A DNA stretch of 64,000 bases from Casuarina equisetifolia (Eukaryota; Streptophyta; Magnoliopsida; Fagales; Casuarinaceae). Location of the stretch: assembly GCA_028551475.1 (NCBI GenBank), contig CM052360.1, positions 13,256,501 to 13,320,500 on the forward strand. Direction: 5' to 3'. A program made the position numbers and the translations under genes. The notes beneath the pieces were generated by a model that made no database searches, was not told where the DNA came from, and saw nothing but the letters and a program-made list of their open reading frames with translations. This document shows, piece by piece, positions 46,997-58,240 of the stretch (positions within the stretch are counted from its first letter, which is position 1; every line of letters starts with the position of its first letter).

Positions 46997-49718
46997 ACAT
47001 GCAAATGGTTTGTGTTCTATATTCACATCTTCCTCTATATTTTGCATCTATATGCAAGATGCTAGGTTTGAGTGATACCTCGGGATGAATCTCTTTAACA
47101 ATTTGCAAAAAGACTTGCTTTAGGGAAAATATCGTGAAGGCTCGGGGTAGCAGTTGTAACATCATAGTTCTACTGGCATTAAGCATATTAAAAACCATCA
47201 AACTATCAAGCCATTGATTAGCAGTTTTTTATTGCAATGTTCGTATGCACACATGACCTTGTTTATCTGCCATGCTAAGTATGTGGTAACTAGAAAGATC
47301 ATTATCACTACTGGTGCAGGTGACAGGCTGTCAATAATGCCATTGAAGGCAATGTTGTCAGTTTAGTGCTTGTTTTGGTTGTGTTACATGTGTTGTGTGC
47401 TTGATCAAACTTGTTAATTGTGTGACCAATGTATGCTCTATGTGCATGAGTGATAGCCCTTGGTTGGGCGCTTGTATGGCCTACAAAGTTAGCTTACCAG
47501 TCATTTGGTTGTTATCACTTCATATATGGAATTATGGAGCAGTTTTGATCCAAAACATGGTTAATTTGAGTTCTGTATATTTCAGTGCAACTTTTTTAGA
47601 AGTAGAGTATCCAGTCAGTGATGATGTTTAAGCAAGTAAGATCCGCAGGATTTCCTGAGAATGGTTATGCTAATGTTTTCAGATGTGCAGTATATCCCAA
47701 GTGTTTCTGCATATAATTATATTGTCTATTTTTTCAGGTTGGATTTTATGGTATTGGTTTCATTATGTCCACTATAGACTGTGGCGGGGCAATAATTGGT
47801 TTCAAGTTCAGCTGCCCAGCCTATCCTGTTCTGCCCTGTTGCCCTTCCAAGAAAATTTCCCAAAAATGATTCTAAGGTATAAACTAGTTCCGCTAGACTT
47901 CTGCAATAGTCAAGTATTTGTTCATAAGTGCACCATTTTACTTTTAAAGTGAGTAGTGAAATAGGTTCAGAACAAGGCAAGATGTTGCCTTTGCGTTTAT
48001 GTTATTGGTGCAATTTCAGTTTTAGATCCGTCGATGTATTTTTCTACCATTATGTTTTTTTTTTTTTTTTTCGTGTTTATTAAGTTCTTGGTAACTGATT
48101 CTTGTCATGCATAGTTTTTTTTTTTTTTCCCTTCCCCGCCAACACCCCCACATCCACCCACCCCCCCCCCACAAACACCACCACCAAAAAAAAAAAAGAA
48201 AAGAAAAAGAAAAGGAAAATGAAGCATGTCAACATGTTTTGTTTTGTCCAAAAGTATTCACTTCTTGTGAATTTTTTTCCCCTTATGATGTCATTTTGAA
48301 ATTTCTCTCCCCTCTTCCGTCCTCCCACACCAACTTCTTTATCTCTTTTCTCTCTGCGACTTAGGAAACCAGACTAACCCTCTAGAAACTTTCACTAATG
48401 ATGCTCTTAGGTCTCTTCAGCATTAAGAAAGGGAAGAGGACCACTAATGATTGAACCTGAAAGTGAAAGATGCGAAGGTATGGATTCTCGTCCATATTCA
48501 TTATATTCAAGATGGGGATTATGGCACAATTTTTGATAAAATCTTAACGATATTTTTTGCAGGAAGAGAAAAAATTGAAGGAGTGGAGAAGCTTGTAGCT
48601 TGGACTTTAAAAATCAGTGTGCTGGCCGTGTTTGTGACCGAAAAGTTGAAGATGATCACAAAGCCGGGTGAGAGTTATGATTGGAATTTCCAACACTATG
48701 GACAATATCCAAAGGACATGTCAGCTACGATATTCTCATGACTTTGAGTTGAGTACTCACCAAAATTTTCTATTGAAATCAAGTATTACGTACAGCCTCT
48801 ACTCTCGTTACCTTTCATCCCGTTGAAGAGTGACCTGAAAGTGTTGTGACTTCCGAGTACTTTAACGAGCAAGAGTATATTACCTAGCTGATTAACGCAG
48901 TCTTTAGGTCGATAAAGGTGAATTTGGTTGGATTGACATCTCTTACGATATGTAAGTATGATACTAATTTTGGATACCAAACTTATTAAGTCCATCATAT
49001 ATCATATATCATATCTAATATGTGAAAATCTTCATATGGAAGTTGTTTTCTCTACAAAATCCCGAATGAAGTTCTGAATTCAGCTAACTCAGTGAGCTGT
49101 TACTGTTGGATTTATGCTTCCTTCTGTTCAGTTGCCAATATTTTGCGTAAGAAAGTTAACCGTTTCAACATTTGCATCTTGATTAAGCCAATGACTAGAA
49201 AGAAGATGGCTCCGGCAGTGGTGAACCTCTGGGTGTTGGTCAAAAGGTAATTCTAGATCCTATAAATATAGACGGTTCAAAGTCACCACCCTTGGTAGAC
49301 AGTAAGTGGAATTTAACCGGAGTGGTCAGTAAAGGTAGCAGAAATTGATACACGGAAAGTTCAAGGATTTGCTGGGCGAAATGGTAATTCCAGTACCCAA
49401 GTAGTATCTTAAGCATTAAAATTGCTGGGGGACCGTATATGATTCGCCGGCATCTGATTCGGTCCTGAACTTAAGAAAAGAGCACTCGGCTCAGCACCTT
49501 GAGACTGGGCTCGTAGCCAAGTATTCCGGCACTTAAAGAGAAAAAGTATCACCAAGATTACTTGCCTCCGATACTCGACTTATGTTTGATTCTTTGCCTT
49601 CGCATGAATCATCCTTGAAGTTTTCATGAAGTGATCCTTTTTCCATTACCCTATTAACAATGCTTTCTTATTATTCCCCTTCTGCCTTCGTCATTGTGCA
49701 TTACGTATCCACACAACC
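46997..49718. other. Intergenic region between the PPR and LEA_2 genes
   Basis: No confident gene is seen. It contains poly-T runs (48054-48071, 48115-48128), a C-rich simple stretch (about 48129-48185) followed by an A-rich one, a 96-codon plus frame at 48451-48741 that I cannot assign, and a TATA-like box at 49261. The part nearest 49719 is the promoter and leader of the LEA_2 gene. Confidence 0.5.
49261..49270 (+). promoter_or_regulatory. TATA-like box upstream of the LEA_2 gene
   Basis: TATAAATATA lies about 450 bp upstream of the ATG at 49719. If used, it implies a leader of about 420 nt or a leader intron. This is a motif match only. Confidence 0.25.
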
Positions 49719-50612
49719 ATGTCTCAGCAACTTGAGACTAACCCTCATTTTCTCAGGCCATCGCTGCTAGAACAGAGTCAAGACAACCATTCTCCACCGC
49801 CGCGACCACTGTATCGGCAGCCCCAGGGCCAACGTCCCCAATCTGGTGTATGGGTGAGACCCCTGCAGCAGCGTCCCCCGGCACATGGTCCACAGGGGCC
49901 ACCAGCGGAGCACAGCCAGCTAAATGGCCAGCCAGTCCTTCAACCGAAGAAACCAAGGCCAGAAGATCCAGTCCAACCATCTGGTCACCCACATCCTGAG
50001 CACCGGCGCCAGCCATATGCCGGGCAAATGGACGGAGCCCAGGCAACCAAAGCATTTACATGGATGGGAGCAGTCTTCTGCATGATATTTTGGCTTGTCA
50101 TAATTATAGGAGGTGTGATTGTACTCATAGTCTATCTTGTTTTTCGTCCTAGGAGCCCTCAGTTTGAAGTTTCTACTGCCACCTTGAATGCTGCCTATCT
50201 TGACATGGGCTATCTTCTCAACGCCGATGTTACCCTCCTCACTAACTTTACAAACCCGAGCAGGAAAGTGCGTGTGGACTTCACTTACATGTACGTGGAC
50301 CTATACTATGGAAGTACCCTTATTGCTTCTCAATATGTGGAACCTTTTTCTGCCGCAAGGGCCGAGTCCAAGATTAAAGTCATTCATCTGGTGGTTAGTC
50401 AGGTCCCAATTCCAGTGGGAGAAACCCGAAGGCTTCAGAAGCAGATGGAAAGCAATGCAATCTTTCTTGAAGTCAGAGGTCATTTTAAGGCGCGCGCTAA
50501 TTTTGGAAGTCTCCTCAGGTACACATATTTGCTGCACGGACAATGCATTATTCTTATGGGAGCTCCTCCCTCTGGGACTATGATAAAAGCCAAATGCAAA
50601 ACTAAACGCTGA
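49719..50612 (+). CDS. LEA_2 / NHL-type membrane protein with proline-rich N-terminus
   Basis: This single-exon gene encodes 297 aa. Residues 1-110 are rich in Pro and Gln (PPPRPLYRQPQGQRPQ, PPAHGPQGPP), so it is often called hydroxyproline-rich. A single membrane span covers about 118-142 (MIFWLVIIIGGVIVLIVYLV). A LEA_2 domain of the LEA14/NDR1-HIN1-like fold covers about 148-290, with FEVSTATLNAAY, VTLLTNFTNPSRK and a terminal Lys/Arg-rich KAKCKTKR. It probably sits in the plasma membrane with the LEA_2 domain outside; the role may be in defence or stress, but this is family inference. It resembles At1g13050 and At3g26350. The first ATG of the frame is used. The gene looks intact. Confidence 0.9.
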   Translation: MSQQLETNPHFLRPSLLEQSQDNHSPPPRPLYRQPQGQRPQSGVWVRPLQQRPPAHGPQGPPAEHSQLNGQPVLQPKKPRPEDPVQPSGHPHPEHRRQPYAGQMDGAQATKAFTWMGAVFCMIFWLVIIIGGVIVLIVYLVFRPRSPQFEVSTATLNAAYLDMGYLLNADVTLLTNFTNPSRKVRVDFTYMYVDLYYGSTLIASQYVEPFSAARAESKIKVIHLVVSQVPIPVGETRRLQKQMESNAIFLEVRGHFKARANFGSLLRYTYLLHGQCIILMGAPPSGTMIKAKCKTKR

Positions 50613-51685
50613 GGAGGTTTACGTTTACGCTTTGACACTTGCGAACTATGCATGGCATCTGCCACTTCTTGATTGTTTTTATGCGGGAGACAGAGTTGAT
50701 TTTGTTAATAGTCAAGCATCTTTATTTTCTTCCAGCGCTTATCCTGATTTCACTCAAAATTCTCCCTCAACCTGCTTGGGAACAATGACTTGCTGAATAT
50801 AAGTTTGATTATACCAAGAACTTATCCAGATTTCACATAGAAATGTGTTATTTTAGTTACAATCTCCATGCGTGCCCCACTATAGGCAGAGGATGCGGCC
50901 GATTAAACTAAGACACGACACTTTTTCATAGCTCATGATGTGATGAGCGAAAAATGTTAAGGCAATATGCGCATTCCATTCTACACAGAATTCTGATGAA
51001 TCACGAACCAAGCGCTGGAGAACAGAACGAAAGAATAAATAAAAAATATTCTTATTTTTCTCTGAAGATGAGGAACATTTCAGTTTAAAATTGGACAAAG
51101 GAGAAAACTTATCTTGAACGGGCTATCTATACCAGCTTAGTAAAACACGAATCTGTTACGGTCCAAATGCAATGTTCTTCGACTTGCCACTAGGTTTGGG
51201 CTTTTAGGTTAATGGTTTAGGGATGTCAGCTTGAAAGCATGCTAGAATGTTACAATTTAAATGAAATGTTCCTAGGCTTGCCACTAGGTCTAGCCTCTTT
51301 GGTTTAATGGTTCAGAAATGTAACACAATCACTAACATAGAATCATGACTCGGCCACTCATGCTGCAGTACACACCAAAAAACGAAAGGCAAGAACAATT
51401 GCCAGCCTTTAGGATTGTCTTGAAGTAAACCACATAAAGAAATAACATATCCTCACCAGAATGGAAAAACCAAACCTAGCCTCACCAGAATGGGAAAATC
51501 AAACCTTGCAATAATTCTGTGAGATACACTACTGAGTGATCTGCGTGCCGCAACACTAGATTCAGCCATAATGTTAATGGAATGCAAGGAAAAATCATAC
51601 ACATAGCTTTATCTGATCATTGGTTGTGCTAGGGAAGTAGATTTTTCACACCTTAAGACAAGGTAGCTTTAAAATAGATGAACTC
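50613..51685. other. Intergenic with tandem-duplicated segments
   Basis: This is 3' flank of the LEA_2 gene and then AT-rich DNA without a gene. An imperfect tandem duplication of about 90 bp lies at 51150-51335 (both copies contain CTTGCCACTAGGT), and a 28-bp one at 51450-51510 (CCTCACCAGAATGG). Confidence 0.6.
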
Positions 51686-52330
51686 TCATGAGAGGAAGCA
51701 CCTTCTGGCCAGTCCAATCTTACCACTTCTCACATGCTTCTCAGCATGCGCCAGTCCAAACTTAATCGTAAACATTGATGAAGTAATCTTTCCTATAAAC
51801 ATCAAAATGCTGCCAACGAAATGAAATAGACTAAGCTCTTTCAACATCCGCTTAGGTAATGGGCCTAAAACCCTTTCTATCATGGCGAGTTGCTTTAAGT
51901 TCCTATGTCTCTGAAATCAACTTCTCCTTGCAGTCAACTTCATTTCCTTTTTAGCATATGAAACATTTACTAGTAAAATCATCTATGGAACAGCTTCATA
52001 CAGATCTGAGACGTTATACATGTGGAGACAATTCCACCAAAATACTGCCAGTGCTCCACACGTGACTTGGATAACTCCATCCAAATCCTCGAAGGACCTA
52101 TAGGGCTTCTACCTATACACTTAACAAATTAAAGGCAAGACATTAATAAATAATCAATACACGAGCCTACAAGACTAACCTCAGGTGCACGGTAGTGCAA
52201 CGGTGATAAGATAGTTATGATCTTGATGTTCATAAGCTGTGCTGCCAAAATCAATCACCTAAATTGCACTAGACCTCTTAAAAGCACTTAAACGAGAGGC
52301 AATTCTAAATCTCCAAAAAGTATTTATGAA
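51686..52330 (-). pseudogene. Decayed partial copy of an AFC-type (LAMMER) protein kinase gene
   Basis: On the minus strand, remnants of the C-terminal half of a plant AFC kinase (CDC2-like LAMMER family, which phosphorylates SR splicing factors) occur in the right order. They are the DFG region VIDFGSTAYEHQDHNYL (exon piece 52258-52180), VLRGFGWSYPS with WS...VEL (from 52097), LAMIERVLGPLPKRML (about 51900-51850) and AEKHVRSGK (about 51750). An 82-bp intron (52098-52179) with intact GT and AG ends is retained, so this arose by DNA duplication, not from a processed transcript. The lysine before VIDFGS is a stop codon (AAG to TAG) and the frame is broken elsewhere. The N-terminal half and the catalytic start are absent. 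It is certainly non-functional as a kinase. Confidence 0.8.
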
Positions 52331-52713
52331 GCCGAGGAAATCCTGCTATCACAAATCAAGTAATACTTAAAATACATAACCCGAAACCGTTTTGAACGGA
52401 GTTGGACCTCAAGCGGTGATCATCGGAACGAACCAAAACCTGCCTACCCCAAGCTCTCTAGGACAGATCAATCATGCCGTGCTCACTCCCATCAGCCATG
52501 CCGTCCCACCACTCCAAGCAAGGCCATCTCCGCATGCAGGACTAAGTGGAACCATCGTGATCACGGACCCCTTCCCATGCATCTACTCCACGTCACCCGT
52601 CCGCATTCACAGCCTACACTCGAAGAAGTGATAAGGCTCCACGATGTGACATGTAGTCAACCTCGGCAGAGTCCAGCAACAAGACAAAGACAAGTGGATC
52701 CCGTGACAGACAA
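52331..52713. other. Spacer between kinase relic and TRIM
   Basis: It holds a GC-richer plus frame (52392-52631) with no recognisable similarity. It ends with the target-site duplication GACAA (52709-52713) of the TRIM. Confidence 0.5.
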
Positions 52714-53591
52714 TGTTAGAAAAGAAAACTTTATAGGAACTACATAAACAGATCTAAAACACCTGTTGTATGATTTTGATTTAGCAAACAAAACGTAAAT
52801 AGAATACATAGAAACATACCGCTCTTGCTATCCATTCTTTCGTAAACCCAATAATGCGATTTAAAATTCGTGTTTAGGCGAATATCTTCTATTCTCATAA
52901 GAATCACAGACTTGATGAGATAACTTAGGGTTTTGTCTCTTTATAAAAAGCAACCTTATGAAATTCTAAAAATAATACAAATTTATATAATGAGTTAGAG
53001 GATAAGACCTAACCTTACTTATGTGCAACCCAATAGGCCAACTCATCACGGCCCTATTTGGTTAGCTATAGCCCACATCAGCCAGTCCATATTTAGAACT
53101 CATGGACCAACCTAATATAGCCCACTTAAGTAAACTTAATTAAAAATTAAACTAACATTAAACCAAATAAAAATTAAAATAGATTTTAGATCTCATTTAC
53201 GATGCTCTAATACCACATGTTAGAAAAGAAATCTTTATAGGATTTGCATAGACAGATCTAAAACACCTTTTGTATAATAATGCATACTGCTTTTGCGACC
53301 CATTCTTTTGGTGTTATAAACTAATAATGCGATTTGGAATTTGGGCTTAGGTGAATATCCTTTATTCTCATAAGAATCACTGACTCGATGAAAGAACCTA
53401 GGGTTTCGTCTCTTTGTAAAAAGCAACTTTATGAAACTCTAACAATAATACGAATTTATATCATGAGCTAGAGGATAAGACCTAACCTTACCTTATGTAC
53501 AACCCAATAGGCCTACTCATTACTGCTTTATTTGGTTAGCCACGGCCCACATCAGCCAGTCCATATTTAGAGCTCATGGACCAACCTAATA
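52714..53591 (-). mobile_element. TRIM (terminal-repeat retrotransposon in miniature) with target-site duplication
   Basis: Two direct LTRs, 52714-53117 (404 bp) and 53218-53591 (374 bp), begin TGTTAGAAAAG and end ACCAACCTAATA. They enclose only 100 bp. Next to the right LTR, the plus strand reads GCTCTAATACCACA, which on the minus strand gives a Met-tRNA primer site (TGGTATTAGAGC), so the element runs on the minus strand. A 5-bp duplication, GACAA, flanks it (52709-52713 and 53592-53596). It has no coding capacity and depends on other elements. The structure looks whole, but the LTRs differ at many positions and by about 30 bp, so the insertion is not recent. Confidence 0.88.
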
Positions 53592-53596
53592 GACAA

Positions 53597-54939
53597 GTGA
53601 TTGACCATTCCCATCATCTTTCCATTGGAAGAATTAACTGAGTCTTATTGCATGTCGTAATCTGGAGAAAGGCAAACACCTTGCGTAGCAGAAGAAACCG
53701 CCCAACTCAACATAGTGCAAATATGAATTATGCGTTTTGTTGTTTAGTATATCACCGTGACCATATATATGTGGATTTGAACTAAATTAAACTCACCATG
53801 TGTGTGGGCTTTTGTGCTGTTTCTCTAACGTTTATCCTTGTGAAATACTAAGTTATCCTGTGCTTGTGTGTTATCCTCCTCTCAGCGGTTTATATTTTGC
53901 ACTTCCTACAAATCCTATATCTCATATTTTCTCTCGTTATGTCTTTGAAGATATTGATTCCTCTATTTCCCATCAACCAACGAGAAATTAATCCATGCTG
54001 TTTAACAAAAGCAAAGCACATATTTACCCACAAACCGATCAAAGTCTACGATGGCCAATTGGATCATTAGACTCAACTACTACATAAAGTGAAATATTTG
54101 ACGAAACAATCTCAATATAAATAGCCAGTACCAATATAAATTAAAATGCGCCATATTTGCCCTAAATAGCTCGACTAAAATTTAAATACCTCAATGCTCC
54201 GTAAAAAAATCTCGGTTAGTCCTGAAAATTAAATTTCTCAAAATCGACAAATTTTTCTCTGCATGGCAATGTTTCCATATTATTCCCTTTCCTTTGTCTT
54301 GAGAAATTACCAAAACTCAGGGTTTCTCCCACTAGTCTATCAAATATACCCAAACGAAAATTCTCGAGGAGAGAAGAAATGAAATGCGGTAGGAACTAAC
54401 TAAACTTCCGGAGAAGAAAAAAAAAGTGGCCCAACGAATTAATTATTGTGGTATTATTCAAAATAAGTTTATACGTGCAGAGGCACTTCCCAGGAAAATT
54501 TTCCCGAAGAAACGAAACCCAAACTGTTATGGTTTATGGGTCTCAAGTAGGCTTGGGCTCATGAAGATCAAATTAGAGATAATCTCTAAATGAAATATAT
54601 CAAGACTAGCCTTTAGAGTGAATATTTTTGCAAAATAGTTGAAACACATTAGAAACGGTATCAAAGTTAACTTCACGTCCTTTGAACCATGGAAGAAGTG
54701 AGACTAAACACATAAATGCCTTAATGGGGTGAAGGGGTGCACAAATGTAGTGGTAGGCCTAGAGTGGGCCATTGAGGCATCGGCTATAAAACGTAGTGTT
54801 TATTATGAGCTTGTAAGTGCTTAAGTTAAAAATGATATTAAGATGAAATGTTTTGAGATTAACCATCTATAGAATATTGAATGCATGGTTGAAGGCAACT
54901 GATTAGCAAATGACAAGAAGATTTTGGAAAAGCATGTAG
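53597..54939. other. AT-rich intergenic DNA, no gene
   Basis: Nothing could be supported here beyond short chance frames. The stretch near 54640-54670 has a tRNA-primer-like GGTATCAAAGTT, but no LTR end next to it was confirmed. Confidence 0.5.
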
Positions 54940-55290
54940 GCTGGTGTTGTTCACATTACATGTAGAAGCTATTTACAAGATTGTCTCCTCACAATTTATA
55001 TATAGACTAGTAAAAACAACATAAACAAATACAAAACAATAAATACAATAATAGGCCTATGGGCCTACAAACTCCAACATGCTTTTATACTCCCCTTAAG
55101 CTGAAGGCTTATGTAAATTAAACACTTTAAGTTTAGATAACAAATATTGATGTTGTTTATTACTAATGGATTTAGTTAGTATGTTTGCAAGCTACAATTG
55201 TTGAAGAATACCCACACCTTTTTAGTGTCTGCAATTCAAGAAACCATGGACCAAACTTGCGTTCATTGACTTGTTAAGCCAACTAACAAT
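54940..55290 (-). mobile_element. 3' end of a Ty1/copia element, fossil
   Basis: On the minus strand, remnants of the C-terminal copia RNase H region (about 55290-55120) lead into a purine-rich tract (AAGGGGAGTATAAAAGC) and then TGTTGGAGTTTGTAGGCCC, an LTR start near 55079. This is the usual order pol-PPT-LTR at a copia 3' end. The LTR holds a TATA-like CTATATATAAATT. The outer end of the LTR was not found and the rest of the element is missing. It is broken and old. Confidence 0.6.
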
Positions 55291-55844
55291 CGCAACATTA
55301 CATTGATGCCATGATCCTTTTTTACAAGATCATCTTTTAGATGGGGAAAGGAACCATTAATGAAACCAAGTTTGTTTTTCCCTTTGTGATTGTTACGAAC
55401 ATGCCAACATTAAATATCATAGTTGAGAGAAGACAATGCAATCCTAAAATAATTAGTTGGAAAAAGGGATAGCGGGTCACAATAGGGAGTTGATGTTCTA
55501 TTGCCTGCTTCTAGATATGTCCATTGTGTTGGATATGGTGCCTGGTTAGGGGGGGTGTTGCAAACCACACAATTAACTCCCACACTCAATATTCTAGGCC
55601 ACACATGACCTCTTAAACAATACTAGATTCTACAATTCAACTTAACAATACAATAATCAAAATTTTGTTGTAAGTATATTTTTCATATATATTTTTCATA
55701 TGATGCAATAACTCAATGTAATTAGCACAATGCCACAATCAAAGTAGAACTAGCAATAGCTTGCATTAATGAATGTTGCTTCTTGAGAACCAAAGAAACA
55801 ATTTGATTAACATATATAATATTCAAGCAAACATGCACTAATTC
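55291..55844. other. AT-rich DNA, no gene
   Basis: No gene, repeat boundary or RNA gene could be supported in this stretch. Confidence 0.4.
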
Positions 55845-56151
55845 AATCAAAATTTTTACAAGTAATGTACTTATTCATCAATCACTCAAACACGTGTGGA
55901 ATCATTAAGCAATTAGAAACAATAAGGATTTTCAAACTAAAAGATTGTTATCGAGAAATGTTGTGCAGTAGTAATAGAACGCTTATTTGCCAAAGACAAT
56001 ACATGCCATGAAGATTTTTCAAGAGTGATGTCCTAATCAAAACCCTAACACCTTTTTAAATAGGCAAGCATCAGAATGACTAAGAATACCCAATATTTTA
56101 CCGTTGGATCAGCTTCCCTATTTCTTTACAAAAACATTCCATCTTAGTAAG
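55845..56151 (+). repeat. 300-bp direct repeat, copy 1
   Basis: It shows strong similarity to 56584-56891, including AAACCCTAACACCTTTTTAA and the final TCCATCTTAGTAAG. The copies flank the LTR-like block 56152-56583 exactly. Confidence 0.85.
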
Positions 56152-56583
56152 TGATGCAGATCGTGATGGGCAACAGAGTGAGCTTTCAAATTATAGAGGG
56201 ATTGGAACGAAATAATAATAGGAAAATTTGGATATATAAAGGGCTAGAAATGTAAAGACTAGAAAAATAAATGATTGAAAGGTAAAAGGCAATAATTTAA
56301 GTGCAGAAATTAAAATAACTGGAATATAAAAAAGCTAGAAAGTAAGGGCATGAAATTTAAAGGCAAAGCTTAAAAAAATTCAGAAACCTTAGAAAATTAA
56401 GGACCAACAATTTAAACAATACCCTAAAGAATAATAAAGGACATCCTAAACAAACCATAATTCCTAGAGAATCTTTGGGATACCCTTTAGGCTTGGGCTT
56501 CTTGGACTATTGGATCATAATATAAACTATTAACTCTTTGATAAGGGAACTTGTAATATTGGGCCTTGAGTGCATCCACATCA
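56152..56583. mobile_element. Short LTR-family copy (TGATG...CATCA), 432 bp, fossil
   Basis: It starts TGATGCAGATCGTGATGGGC and ends TGCATCCACATCA. Its left 220 bp match 12806-13080 and its right 180 bp match 10290-10494 and 12020-12189, so it is an internally shortened member of the same LTR family. It has no coding content. It lies precisely between two copies of a 300-bp repeat, and no short target duplication was seen. Solo LTR or miniature derivative. Confidence 0.75.
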
Positions 56584-56891
56584 ATTGAGATTTTAATAAG
56601 TAATGCACTTCTTCATCAATCACTTTAACACATTTTGAATAATTAAATAATCAACAACAATAAAGGATTTTCATACTAGAAAAATGTTACCAAAAAATGT
56701 TGTCTACTAATAATATAATACTTCTTTGCTTAAAGACAATATATGCTATAAAGATTTTTCAAGAGTGATATCATAAGCAAAACCCTAACACCTTTTTAAA
56801 TAGGCAAGCATTATAATGACTAAGAATACCTAACATTTTACCATTGGATCATATTTACCATTTCCTTACATAAACTTTCCATCTTAATAAG
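56584..56891 (+). repeat. 300-bp direct repeat, copy 2
   Basis: This is the second copy of the unit at 55845-56151, beginning directly after the LTR-like block. It continues into a further imperfect duplication of about 105 bp (56880-56985 and 56986-57090), both with AGTGAAAGCACACAAA. Confidence 0.85.
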
Positions 56892-57268
56892 ATATGGGCC
56901 TTTAATTTTTGCAATCAAATAAAGATAGTAGTGATAGTGAAAGCACACAAAAGACACAGTTTTTGCAACCTTAATTTTCAAAAACATGTCATTTTAGCAA
57001 AATATGAGACTTTTATCTTTTCAAATTGAATAGAGATAGTGCCATCAGTGAAAGCACACAAAGACCCAATTTCTACAACCCTAGTTTTTCATTTATGGAA
57101 CAAAAACAAGATTTCAAAAATGGTGGACAATTTCTTACCAAATATGATTGAATCCCTTTTGAAAAGTTTACATCTTTCATCGAAATCTCTTCTCATTTGC
57201 TTCCACCTAAACATGCAAGCGAGAGAAGGGTTTGTTTTCCTTCTTGAGCAACAAAGAGAGAAATATCC

Positions 57269-57307
57269 TCTCTCTCTCTCTCTCTCTCTCACTCACTCAC
57301 TCACTCA
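57269..57307 (+). repeat. (CT)n(CACT)n compound microsatellite
   Basis: About 11 CT units are followed by four CACT units. A poly-T run of about 22 follows at 57417-57439. This is simple-sequence DNA with no gene context. Confidence 0.95.
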
Positions 57308-57849
57308 TTTATACTTGCCTATAAATTGGCTTTCCAAGTCACCATTTGAAACAATGCATTTACCTTAATGAGCACATGACCTTTTTTTTTTCTTCACCTT
57401 TCTCACATAATGAGATCTTTTTTTTTTTTTTTTTTTTTTATAAATTACAACACTTAGTATCCAATGGAGCATAATCACATATGAACCAGCTCATGATTTC
57501 TTTATATATATAGTCACATATGATTATAACACTTAGTACCCACTGAAGCATAGTCACATCTTAATTTGCAATCTATGTATCGTATCATCTATGCATACAA
57601 CGATTTTTCTCATAAAGATTGTCATAAAACACATTTTGGTATATGGGAACTATGTGTCTAAAAAAAAATCATTAGTTTGATTATTAGTTCTATATATGTT
57701 TTGTAATTAATATTGGCATAAGAATTATTGAAATAAATAATATATATATATATAGATAGATTGTCAACATATATATGTTGAACCTTCAATCTAATCAAAT
57801 GAGAGGAAATGTTGGTGTACTTGGTTAGTATTATGTTTGATTCTTGGGG

Positions 57850-58240
57850 GTAATTGTGTCAATCAATTTTTATGGAAGGGACTAGAACTAGGCTTGTTTG
57901 ATAGTCCTTTAAGAGATGTACACAACCTTTAAAACTAATCTCCATAAGCAATCTAGATGTGTAAAAGACCAATCATTAATGATGATCTCTTGCTTTGATA
58001 CCATATTGAATATTGAATTGTTGATGAATATGAAGACTACCAAATATGTTGTTGTTATTGGCATTAGGGTTCTAGCATATACTTTGTATATTCCACTGAT
58101 ATTTTCTTGTAATAATTGTAATTACTAGCTTTCCTTACTTAGACTAGGTTTGAAGCCTATAAATGTAAGTGCAATATTGTATAGTTCCTTACAATTGAAT
58201 ATAGATCCATTCCTACAAACTCTCTAAGCCATATTTCATA
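57850..58240 (-). mobile_element. Copia-like LTR with primer site, minus strand, fossil
   Basis: The plus-strand GCTTTGATACCA (57992-58003) is the complement of a Met-tRNA primer site (TGGTATCAAAGC) and is followed by LTR-like sequence (58004 to about 58240) with a TATA-like box and polyadenylation-like signals. A short stretch of interior remains on the left (57850-57991). No coding domains remain, and the outer LTR end is uncertain. Confidence 0.5.

Noticed and set aside
48107-48364. Proline/histidine-rich small proteins at 48107-48364
   Set aside because: Produced by low-complexity C-, A- and T-rich runs.
49753-50055. Minus-strand frame opposite the LEA_2 gene
   Set aside because: Antisense reading of the proline-rich repeat-like 5' part; no independent support.
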